Shown here: positions 7,960 to 16,097 of the stretch, piece by piece | Numbering within the stretch: position 1 is the stretch's first letter | Layout of the letters: every line of letters begins with the position of its first letter | Origin: KBS-96 sp963722585 | Lineage (GTDB): Bacteria > Acidobacteriota > Terriglobia > Bryobacterales > Bryobacteraceae | Length of the DNA stretch: 64,000 bases | Assembly: GCA_963722585.1 (NCBI GenBank) | Contig: CAVRNU010000038.1 | Span: forward strand, 48,853-112,852 | Reading direction: 5' to 3' | Made by a program: the position numbers and the translations under genes | The notes under the pieces: model-generated | Database searches by the model: none | What the model saw: only the letters and a program-made list of their open reading frames with translations | Told to the model about the DNA's origin: nothing

Positions 7960-10667
7960 CAAAGCTGGAGACTCCGAATGTCGCAGCCGACGCTGCGAAG
8001 TCCGCACCTTGGCGAACGGCGACGGTGCTGGCTTTGCTACTGGGCGTTGGATGTGGAATAGCCCTGGCGCTGTTGAATCTGGTCAACGGAATGCTCGTAT
8101 CCCAAGCATCAGGGCAACTTTTCGAGCTATTCCACAGCAAGATGGACAGCCGGCGAGCGGGAGCCTTTACGTACGGGGAAATCCAACGCTTGAAGAGCGC
8201 TAACGACCAGTTCACAGAAGCCGCAGCGTACAGTCCAGTGCCGCTTACACTCAAGAATGGGAACTGGGAGAGCCGTGTCAACGGGAGCTTTGTCACGGAT
8301 GGTTATTTCACAGTAATCCGCTCGCGTTTCGTCGCGGGGCAGAGCATATCCTGCAATGAGCCCAGCGCAGCCACTGGCTGCTTCCAGGCCGTGTTAAGCC
8401 AGCAACTTTGGCAGCAACGCTTTGCGTCGGACCCGAGCGTTGTTGGCCGCCTGGTTTCGATAGACGATCGCGACTTCCTCGTCCGAGGCGTAGTGGGGTC
8501 TGAATCCCCACGGGTCGAGATCGACCGCGATCCACAACTCTGGATTTCGACACAGATAGAACCCGATCTCCTGGGATTCAACTGGCTGGATCGGACGAGT
8601 AATGTCCGCTGGCTCTTACCGATTGTTCGGATTAGACCTGAGGCGGGTCTTGCCCGCGCGACGGCCAGGGTCAAGTCTCTTCTAGGGGAGCCGACATTCG
8701 AAACCGGCGATAACGATTTTCTTCTGCTCACGCCTGGTCAGGCCAAGGTAGCCAGAACCTTTCGAGTCCGGGGTCAGATCGTCGAGTGGTTCGGGGCTCG
8801 GGTGACCCTGGCCTTTTGGTTCTTCTTGTTGCTGTGGTCGATCGTAGCGAACTTGATTGCGATTTTGAAATCGCGCTGGCATTTCCCCGTTCTTAACCTG
8901 GTCGCTTTATCCTTAGCGGCCAGTGTTATTGCAGGCTGCGTTAGTTTCATTGCGTCTCGCACCCTCATCTCGTTTCTTCGGCACTTCGGAGTTGCCGCAA
9001 TCGGCCAGCAATCGGTCTTCGATTGGCGGTCTCTTCTTTTCTTGATTCTGATTCTGGCCGCCGGAAGTCTTTTCGCCTATGGATGTCAACAAGTGTTGCG
9101 AAGGAGCGGGCGCGAATTAGGGTCGTACGGCGTGAATGAGGAAGGATTCTTCACGGTCCCCCATGTTACGGCCGGCTGGTGGGCGGCGGTAAAGGAACAC
9201 CGTTATATCGTACTTAGCGGATTTCTGATGGCCCTTGTGGTTGGCTTTACTTACAATGGGATCTACGGTACCGACTTTTGGCACCATGCAGCGGTAGTCC
9301 GCGAATTAGCGACTCACCCACTCCATCCACAGAATCCTATCTTGTCACTTACTGCTCCGCATGAGGGTTTTTCTCCGTATGGCCTGCTCGCCGCTTCTAT
9401 TTGCCGTGTCACCGGATTATCGGCAGTAGACGCGTTGATCGCCATGGGCTTTGTCAACCTTCTTTTGTTGCTCTTCGCTCTGCGCGCCTTCGTTCGAGGC
9501 GCTTTCCCGGCGAAACATACGGATTTTTATGCGCTATTGTTGATGCTTGTGCTCTGGGGCGTTAATCCCTGGATGCTCAGCGGATTTTTACATCTGAACT
9601 ATCTCATTCGCGGCACGGCTTATCCGTCTACATTTGCGATTGCCCTGACATTCGTTGCGTGGTACATCGCGGTAGCGACGGCCAAGGGCCGGACGGCGTG
9701 GCTGTTACTGCTCCTTATACCAATTACCACGACAGTTTTCCTTGTACATCCTATGACTGCTGGTTCCATGGCGATTGGGTGTGCTGCGTTGACGTTCAGT
9801 TTTGCGCGATCGCGGTGGCTGCCGGTGTTTAGAATTGGAGCGGCCTGCGTCGTTGGATTCCTTCTTGCGCTTGCGTGGCCGTACTATCCGTTTTACGCGC
9901 TAATCTTTGGCGGCGGACATTATCCTAACGCTCCGAACGCGTATTTATACCCCGGCACTACGACGCTGATATCGATGGTTTTCCTGGTTTTTCCCGGCCT
10001 GCCTCTTCTGTACGGTCGCTTCAAGTCGAACCGCCGCGACTGTGTGGTCATTATGTTCTCTTGTTTCACTCTTGTTTATGTTTGCGGGGGCTTGGCGGAT
10101 AAGTTTCTTCTTGGAAGGGCGATGTTCTTCGCGGTCTTCATGGTTCAGCTTGCGCTTGCGGATTGGCTTGCCAAGAACGACGCACGCCATGAGATGGGCC
10201 GCCTTTCCGAAGGCGGGATGTGGTTTCGAAGGCTGATTTTCGTTTCGGCCGGGTGTGGCTGCCTCATGATGTTGCCGGGATTCGTCTCCGCAGTCCCCGT
10301 GTTCCAAAACTCATACGGAGATTACGCGTTTCTTCCGCATACAGTCGGCCAATACGATACCGTTCTTTCGGATTTCTCCACAAGCCTAAAAATTCCTGCT
10401 ATTGAGGGAAAAGTAGTTTCACTTGCTCCAGATCAGGTCATGATCTTTGTCGATCACGCCTCGGCTCAGAACGATTCGCTGCGATTCTTCGCGGACGCTA
10501 CGACCGAACAGCGCATCGCGATCCTCCGGCGATACGGTGTGTCGTTCGTGCTCCTCAACAAGTATAAAAGCGACAATTGGCCGAGCGTTCTGCGGTCGCT
10601 GAATGGAGTGGCATCAATCACGTACGCGGATGGAGACATGCTGCTTCTGAGGGTAGCGAAAGTATAA
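7956..10667 (+). CDS. FtsX/MacB-type permease half fused to a GT-C-like membrane module, copy 2 (intact)
   Basis: 903 residues. TM1 is at 21-44. A periplasmic domain at about 55-245 matches the MacB_PCD pattern seen in acidobacterial permeases: VNGSFVTDGYF, LSQQLWQQRFASDPSVVGR, FLVRGVV, PQLWIS and RPEAGLARATARVKSLL. TM2-4 lie at about 280-304, 310-334 and 358-380, completing a four-helix FtsX-like unit. From residue 416 a second membrane module begins, with a GTDFWHHAAVVRELATHP loop after its first helix and about nine more helices to 750. A soluble C-terminus (800-903) contains VLSDFSTSLKIPA and VSFVLLNKY, like the periplasmic end of GT-C enzymes. No ABC ATPase gene is nearby. The gene overlaps the upstream PMT gene by four bases. 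The periplasmic domain may act as a scaffold or acceptor sensor; catalysis is inferred. Confidence 0.75.
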   Translation: MTKLETPNVAADAAKSAPWRTATVLALLLGVGCGIALALLNLVNGMLVSQASGQLFELFHSKMDSRRAGAFTYGEIQRLKSANDQFTEAAAYSPVPLTLKNGNWESRVNGSFVTDGYFTVIRSRFVAGQSISCNEPSAATGCFQAVLSQQLWQQRFASDPSVVGRLVSIDDRDFLVRGVVGSESPRVEIDRDPQLWISTQIEPDLLGFNWLDRTSNVRWLLPIVRIRPEAGLARATARVKSLLGEPTFETGDNDFLLLTPGQAKVARTFRVRGQIVEWFGARVTLAFWFFLLLWSIVANLIAILKSRWHFPVLNLVALSLAASVIAGCVSFIASRTLISFLRHFGVAAIGQQSVFDWRSLLFLILILAAGSLFAYGCQQVLRRSGRELGSYGVNEEGFFTVPHVTAGWWAAVKEHRYIVLSGFLMALVVGFTYNGIYGTDFWHHAAVVRELATHPLHPQNPILSLTAPHEGFSPYGLLAASICRVTGLSAVDALIAMGFVNLLLLLFALRAFVRGAFPAKHTDFYALLLMLVLWGVNPWMLSGFLHLNYLIRGTAYPSTFAIALTFVAWYIAVATAKGRTAWLLLLLIPITTTVFLVHPMTAGSMAIGCAALTFSFARSRWLPVFRIGAACVVGFLLALAWPYYPFYALIFGGGHYPNAPNAYLYPGTTTLISMVFLVFPGLPLLYGRFKSNRRDCVVIMFSCFTLVYVCGGLADKFLLGRAMFFAVFMVQLALADWLAKNDARHEMGRLSEGGMWFRRLIFVSAGCGCLMMLPGFVSAVPVFQNSYGDYAFLPHTVGQYDTVLSDFSTSLKIPAIEGKVVSLAPDQVMIFVDHASAQNDSLRFFADATTEQRIAILRRYGVSFVLLNKYKSDNWPSVLRSLNGVASITYADGDMLLLRVAKV

Positions 10668-10703
10668 ATGCGCCGCGGCTAAGGCTTAGCTTCTCATTTT
10701 CCA

Positions 10704-11921
10704 ATGACCGAATTCGTTCGCCAGCGGCCCGTTGTGTTTTCCTCGAAAGCAGAGGATTTAGACGCCGGTACAGCCGAGTCCTCTAAAGCATTGCTCTACG
10801 CATGCGTTTGCGTGCTAATCGGCTTTACGTGGCAGCTTCTCATGGTGTATGGAGCATACCACGGCAACTGGTCAGCTCTCTTCCATCACGGGTACAACGT
10901 AGCGGTGCCGCACGACAGCGTGTTTGCGGGCACGTACGTATTTCCGACGTGGGGATACGATGGGGAATTTTATAGGATGGTCGCGCACGATCCGCTGGCG
11001 CGCAAAGACTATTTCCGGATCATGGACATGCCGCGAGTGCGTTATCGCAGAATCCTAGTTCCGCTACTGGCATATGTGAGTGCCGCCGGAAAACAGCGGT
11101 TTATTGATTTTACATATTTGATTTGGATTCTAATAAGCATTTGGTCGGGAGTATTCTGGCTAGCTAAATATTTGGCACTCTGGGGTTACAACTCCCTATG
11201 GAGTTGTTGTTATCTATTGGTTCCAGGGGTACTATCAGCCCTTGAACAAGAAACGATCGACGTAGCGCTCATCTCTGTTACGATCGGTTTCGTCTACTAC
11301 TCTCTTACCGGGGAGACGAAGAAGCGGTATTGGCTTCTTACGTTGGCCCCGCTTATCAGAGAGACCGGGTTGATCTTCTCCGTTGCCACTTCGGTCTATG
11401 AATTGGCAAGGAAGCGATGGTTGTGGGCCCTCGGTTATGCTGCGACGGCAATTCCGGCGTGTACGTGGTACGTTTTCGTGGGGACTCGTATTCCGCCTGA
11501 CAGCGTGCACCATTTTAGTTATGTGCCCTTAGGTAAGTTCTGGTATCACTTGTTGCATCACGACACAAAGCCGGTATTTGCCGAGAATATCGCGATGCAG
11601 ATTGGCTACTATCTCGGAGTTGCCGGAATACTGCTGGCGTTTACTATGTCGGGGTGGATGTGGAGCAGAACCCGCAGCCTCGCATTCCTTGCTGCGCTCG
11701 GGTTTACGGCCGCGGCGGTGATCTTTGATTCGACAGGGCTTTGGATGTCGGTCAAACATTTTGGCCGGGTATTCTCGCCGTTGCTGCTTTTGCTCGCACT
11801 TCAATATCCGTCGTTTAAGAAACGAATTCTCATAGCGCCCCTTTTGCTGATGATTCCGGGCTCGCTGCTGTTTTCGTTGACGCCGCTCAGGGATTGTCTG
11901 CACGGGCTGCTTAGCCGCTAG
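10704..11921 (+). CDS. Polytopic membrane protein with GYDGEFY motif, GT-C-like
   Basis: 405 residues, about nine to ten membrane helices, and no cleaved signal. After the first helix comes a periplasmic loop with TWGYDGEFYRMVAHDPLA and then RVRYRRILVPLL. I know the GYDGQFYY-type motif from bacterial membrane proteins predicted to have a GT-C fold; the acidic residue after the first helix would be the catalytic base. No sequence match to a named transferase could be made. It lies 36 bases after the fused protein and 37 before another GT39-like gene on the same strand, so it is probably one more periplasm-facing transferase or a glycan polymerase. The ribosome-binding site is weak. Confidence 0.6.
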   Translation: MTEFVRQRPVVFSSKAEDLDAGTAESSKALLYACVCVLIGFTWQLLMVYGAYHGNWSALFHHGYNVAVPHDSVFAGTYVFPTWGYDGEFYRMVAHDPLARKDYFRIMDMPRVRYRRILVPLLAYVSAAGKQRFIDFTYLIWILISIWSGVFWLAKYLALWGYNSLWSCCYLLVPGVLSALEQETIDVALISVTIGFVYYSLTGETKKRYWLLTLAPLIRETGLIFSVATSVYELARKRWLWALGYAATAIPACTWYVFVGTRIPPDSVHHFSYVPLGKFWYHLLHHDTKPVFAENIAMQIGYYLGVAGILLAFTMSGWMWSRTRSLAFLAALGFTAAAVIFDSTGLWMSVKHFGRVFSPLLLLLALQYPSFKKRILIAPLLLMIPGSLLFSLTPLRDCLHGLLSR

Positions 11922-11958
11922 TTGAAAAATCTGTGCTGCGTGTATAAGGGGGAGCAAA

Positions 11959-13578
11959 TTGACGACAAGCTCCAGAAGCATTGAGAATACGACAAATGAC
12001 GTCACCTTATCGGATTCGCGACGAGAGGACGATCGAGAAGCGCAGGTCAGCTCCCGGTTCTGCCACATCGCTCTTGGGGCAATACTATTAATGGCACTGG
12101 GCCTATGGCTCGCTTGGGCTCCTAACAAGCCGCTCTGGAACGACGAGTTCTTAAGCCTGTATACGGGTGCCGCACGAGACGCGGCAAGTGTTGTTCGCAT
12201 TCAGCAACTGTACCCGGTCTCTTTAGATCCCCCCGGTTACCACCTGATCACTCATCTCTTCATCCGCCTGCTTGGACCGAACGCATTTGCCGTTCGGTTG
12301 CCGTCGTTGCTTGGATGGCTGACGATGCTCGTGTGCTTCTTCCTGTTCTGCCGCCGCCTCGTAGGACCGGAGTTTGCAGTTTTCAGCACTGCCTTGACTT
12401 TGCCCACGGCTGCCTTCAAGTATGCCCCCGAGGCACGTCCGTATGGCTTGCTTCTCGGACTCGCGGCTATCGGTCTCTTATGCTGGCAGAGTGCCGTCCG
12501 TGATCGATCGTCGCGTTTGGCACCCGTTGGTTTGGCGCTTGCTCTGTGGATCGCACTCCTTTCTCACTACCTGGCCATCCTTTTGTTGATTCCGTTTGTA
12601 GTAGCGGAGCTTGTCAGAATGATCAGGACCAGGTCGATCGATTGGCGAATCGGCGCAGCGCTCGGAAGTACGGCGGTTCCGATCGCGATGTGGTTGCCCT
12701 TTTTGCCTGCGGCATCCAGCTACCGGACACAGTATTATGCCAAGGCGAATCTAAGCCAGCTCGTCGACATCTATGCGCAGCTGATGGCTCCTCGAGTGAC
12801 ACGATTTCATCCTTTCGTCGCAGGATTAGTAGTAACGGGGATGGCCCTCGGGCTGATCGTCTTGATTCGCAAGTACGGGACGCGTAACTTGCCGACCGAG
12901 TGGATAGTTGTTGGCAGTCTTGGGCTACTACCGTTGTTTGGAATTGCCGTCTCGTTCGTTGCCACCGGTGGTTTCGAGAGCAGATATGTCGTAGCTGCAG
13001 TGCTAGGAATCGTCCCACTCTGTGCGATGTCGGTTCAGCCACTGCTTGTGCACAGACGGATATTTCTTGTTGCGCTAATTCTGATAATTTTGGCAGCATG
13101 TGATGTGGCGTCTACATACGCTAGTCGTGACGGCTGGAATCTGAGAAGTTTTCGCGACGCTCGCCTCATATTGATTCCGAACTCGACCGAAGATTTTTCC
13201 CGTCTGCCATTGGTTGTCAGCAATCTGCATCAGTATTTGCAGCTTCAGTATTACGCCAAACTGGGCCACGAACTCTTGTACGTGGCGGACGCAAACCTCG
13301 AAAATAAATGGGTTGGAAACGACACTCTTGATCGGACTGCCATCAATCTGAGGAGATTCGCTCCGATTCGTGTGCCGGATTTTTGCCAGTTTATTTCCTC
13401 GCACAGGCGTTTCTTGCTAATTGACCAACCTGGTTCGGAGGAGTGGCTTCCAAAGCAACTTCTCGTCGATGGATCTCACCTTGAGGCAATTGCGCGTTTA
13501 AATACTGCGCGAGTCGATCTGGTTACCGCCTCTGATACCGCTGTCCAATTCGCTTGTAGAACGGCCAGGAGTAAATGA
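11959..13578 (+). CDS. GT39/ArnT-like GT-C glycosyltransferase, TTG start
   Basis: 539 residues. The start is TTG at 11959 with the strong site GGGGGAG at 11948-11954, which fixes it. A cytosolic N-terminus of about 40 residues precedes the first helix. PNKPLWNDEFLSLYTG near residue 60 carries the acidic catalytic motif of PMT_2/ArnT enzymes, followed by DPPGYHLITHLFIRLLG and NAFAVRLPS, which are typical of the family. The motif PEARPYGLLL is also characteristic. About eleven helices are predicted. The C-terminal 140 residues are soluble and probably periplasmic. The substrate would be a polyprenyl-phosphate sugar; which sugar and which acceptor are unknown. Confidence 0.8.
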   Translation: MTTSSRSIENTTNDVTLSDSRREDDREAQVSSRFCHIALGAILLMALGLWLAWAPNKPLWNDEFLSLYTGAARDAASVVRIQQLYPVSLDPPGYHLITHLFIRLLGPNAFAVRLPSLLGWLTMLVCFFLFCRRLVGPEFAVFSTALTLPTAAFKYAPEARPYGLLLGLAAIGLLCWQSAVRDRSSRLAPVGLALALWIALLSHYLAILLLIPFVVAELVRMIRTRSIDWRIGAALGSTAVPIAMWLPFLPAASSYRTQYYAKANLSQLVDIYAQLMAPRVTRFHPFVAGLVVTGMALGLIVLIRKYGTRNLPTEWIVVGSLGLLPLFGIAVSFVATGGFESRYVVAAVLGIVPLCAMSVQPLLVHRRIFLVALILIILAACDVASTYASRDGWNLRSFRDARLILIPNSTEDFSRLPLVVSNLHQYLQLQYYAKLGHELLYVADANLENKWVGNDTLDRTAINLRRFAPIRVPDFCQFISSHRRFLLIDQPGSEEWLPKQLLVDGSHLEAIARLNTARVDLVTASDTAVQFACRTARSK

Positions 13579-13662
13579 ACGGGGTATTTGATGAATCTGA
13601 TCCAGGCGTATCGCGTGCCGGAGTGAGTAATTTTTCAATCAGTGCATAGAACCGCTTTAATC

Positions 13663-15990
13663 ATGTATGAAGACAGATATATGCTGCTTTTAAGAGTTGG
13701 GAAGCGTAATTTAGCATTATTTTTATTCTCCGCGTTCACAGCATGCTCAGTAACGCTCTTGCTCGGTGCGTTCACGGTCGGTCCAGAGAGAGGAAGGCTC
13801 TCGTTAAAGGTATCGTCTTCAATACCCGCAAGATTTGTCGCCGTTACATATCCGACAGGGGACTACGTCTACCCGTCGAATATAGGCTACTTCAACGTGA
13901 AGAATTATGGAGCTAAGGGGGACGGCAGAACCGACGACACTAAGGCCATTCGAAGAGCAATGGCCGCTGCTTACGGGGCGCCGGGACCAACTGAGCGCAC
14001 TGTCTACTTTCCTGCGAGCACATATATCGTTTCAGGTACGATTCTTTGGGCCGAGTATCCCTCCGATCCGGCCGTACTGACGGCTAACATCGGCAACGGC
14101 TGCATAACGAGCGTAAACGTGATTCGAGCGGGAAGAGGCTATGGTTCATACAGCCCCGGGTGGGGTGGCGGCTACGTCACAGGGGGTGGGGGGAATGTAT
14201 TCAGTACAGCGAGGAACGGATTGAATAGCTTCCTCGCCCTTAATGGTGATGGAGGTGTGATTGGTCTGACACCCCAATATCCACCTTGTGTCGGAGCCGG
14301 CTTCAAGTCTCCGCCACACATCGAGGCTGTGAATTGGAGATGTGGGCCGCGAATTGAGGGCCAGAATAAATCGAGCACGATCATCAAGCTGAAGGATTAT
14401 ACCTGGCCAGATCCCAATTGCAATGTAGAGGCGACAGATGGTCCGCCCAGGGAAACTTGCCACGCGGTCTTCTATACTGCCAATAACCAAGCTTCCGACT
14501 TGGTGGGCGGGACTGGCGGAACGGCCTTCAAGAATGATATCTGGAATCTGACGATAGACACTGGTGCCGGTAATGCCGGGGCTATGGGTATCGACTACCA
14601 AGGATCCAATCGCGCATCGATGAGAAACGTCAACGTGATATCCGGCGATGGTTCTGGCCGGGCTGGAATCGTAACCGGACGATCTAACAATATCGGCGCT
14701 GGTCCTGGTCCAGCACTACTTAAGAACATTTTGGTGCAAGGTTTCGATTATGGAGTTTATGCCGCGGGAACCGCGAACCAAGTGGGATTGACCTATGAGT
14801 ATATCGACCTCGAGAATCAGCATGTGGCCGGGTTTTATGCACGTGACCTCCCTGCTTTCGTGCATATATTCTCCAGTCGCGAGACGGTACCTGCATTTAT
14901 CCACTCGGGGGCGAAGAATGGAAGCCTCCTTATCTCCGACGCCACTCTCACCGGCGGTACCCGGAACAGCAGCGCTATCGAAATCCAGGACACCGAGAAG
15001 AATCCAGGCTTCACATTCCTTAGAAACATTCATACGAGCGGGTACCGCTCTGCGCTTGCCACCGGTCCTGACAACAAACCGATAGAGGGATCGACAGTGA
15101 CTGAATGGGAGTGGCCGGCGCCAATCACAGCCTTCGATTTAACCGGAAAAGGCTCCAAATCTTTGAATCTGCCTGCGGTAAATACTCCCGAATATTTCGA
15201 TAGCAAGATGTCTGATTGGGCGGATGTGACCGCATACGGCGCTGATAAGACCGGGTATAACGATTCGACAGGCGGTGTCAGCGCTGCAATGTCATCAGGG
15301 AAACCTGTCGTTTACTTCCCGTTCGGCCACTACGTCATCATGGGCACCGTCTACATTCCGAAGTCCGTGCGGAAGATCGAAGGCGCCAATTCGAGTGTTT
15401 TCCGTTGGAAAGAGAATGGCGCGCCGGTGTTCTCTTGCATCAGTAGAAGCGGCCAGAGTGTTGAATTCCGAAACTTCAGCATGGGCGGCGATTCAGTCCG
15501 TCCGACATTCGCCAATAGCTGTACCGGCCCTCTGGTTATTGCCAGTGTGTTCAATGCAGTGGGTTACAAGAATACGGACGGAGCAGGACCCGTCTTCTTC
15601 GAAGACGTGGCGATCCCGGGTAGCATATATTTCACCAATGAAACCGTCTACGCGCGGCAGTTTGACATTGAAGGTCATCCTGAAATTTCGATTACGGGCG
15701 GCACGACATGGATTCTGGGATTTACAACCGAATCGGGCAATCCGCCATGCACGTTGATTACAGCGAAGGGAGGAAGCGTGGAGGTACTCGGTGCCGCCCA
15801 TTACAATGCGAATTGGTTTCACGGTAACGACATAGGATATTCCTTCAGTAATAATGCCTTTAGCCTCGCGGCCACTACAATCTATTACAACGGATGGAAT
15901 CCGCTCGTTAGAGCGGTTAATAACAATACAGTTCGAGCCTACAATCCGGGTGGAAGTCCTGCCTGGAGCTTACTCTCAGCTCCAAAGTAG
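13663..15990 (+). CDS. Secreted pectate-lyase-superfamily beta-helix protein
   Basis: About 775 residues. The open frame begins at GTG 13642; ATG 13663 and ATG 13681 are alternatives. The latter gives the tidiest signal sequence (LLLRVGKRNLALFLFSAF and a following hydrophobic stretch). The mature part begins YPSNIGYFNVKNYGAKGDGRTDDTKAI, the opening of Pectate_lyase_3/GH55-type right-handed beta-helices, and a second opening (SDWADVTAYGADKTGYND) comes near residue 525. Two linked helices are the GH55-like arrangement. It shares long conserved stretches (RIEGQNKSSTIIKL, AGIVTGRSNNIGAGPGPAL) with the C-terminal half of the protein at 19014-23183. It probably binds, cuts or modifies the glycan made by this locus at the cell surface. 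The catalytic residues cannot be assigned. Confidence 0.75.
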   Translation: MYEDRYMLLLRVGKRNLALFLFSAFTACSVTLLLGAFTVGPERGRLSLKVSSSIPARFVAVTYPTGDYVYPSNIGYFNVKNYGAKGDGRTDDTKAIRRAMAAAYGAPGPTERTVYFPASTYIVSGTILWAEYPSDPAVLTANIGNGCITSVNVIRAGRGYGSYSPGWGGGYVTGGGGNVFSTARNGLNSFLALNGDGGVIGLTPQYPPCVGAGFKSPPHIEAVNWRCGPRIEGQNKSSTIIKLKDYTWPDPNCNVEATDGPPRETCHAVFYTANNQASDLVGGTGGTAFKNDIWNLTIDTGAGNAGAMGIDYQGSNRASMRNVNVISGDGSGRAGIVTGRSNNIGAGPGPALLKNILVQGFDYGVYAAGTANQVGLTYEYIDLENQHVAGFYARDLPAFVHIFSSRETVPAFIHSGAKNGSLLISDATLTGGTRNSSAIEIQDTEKNPGFTFLRNIHTSGYRSALATGPDNKPIEGSTVTEWEWPAPITAFDLTGKGSKSLNLPAVNTPEYFDSKMSDWADVTAYGADKTGYNDSTGGVSAAMSSGKPVVYFPFGHYVIMGTVYIPKSVRKIEGANSSVFRWKENGAPVFSCISRSGQSVEFRNFSMGGDSVRPTFANSCTGPLVIASVFNAVGYKNTDGAGPVFFEDVAIPGSIYFTNETVYARQFDIEGHPEISITGGTTWILGFTTESGNPPCTLITAKGGSVEVLGAAHYNANWFHGNDIGYSFSNNAFSLAATTIYYNGWNPLVRAVNNNTVRAYNPGGSPAWSLLSAPK

Positions 15991-16097
15991 CTTTTGTCTT
16001 TACCGCTCTCGCCTTGCTAGCTTAGCTCATTCAGGCTGGAAGTTTGCTGCGCGCGATGTATAAAGCTCGCCTATTGCTCACATCCTAAACGAGCATT

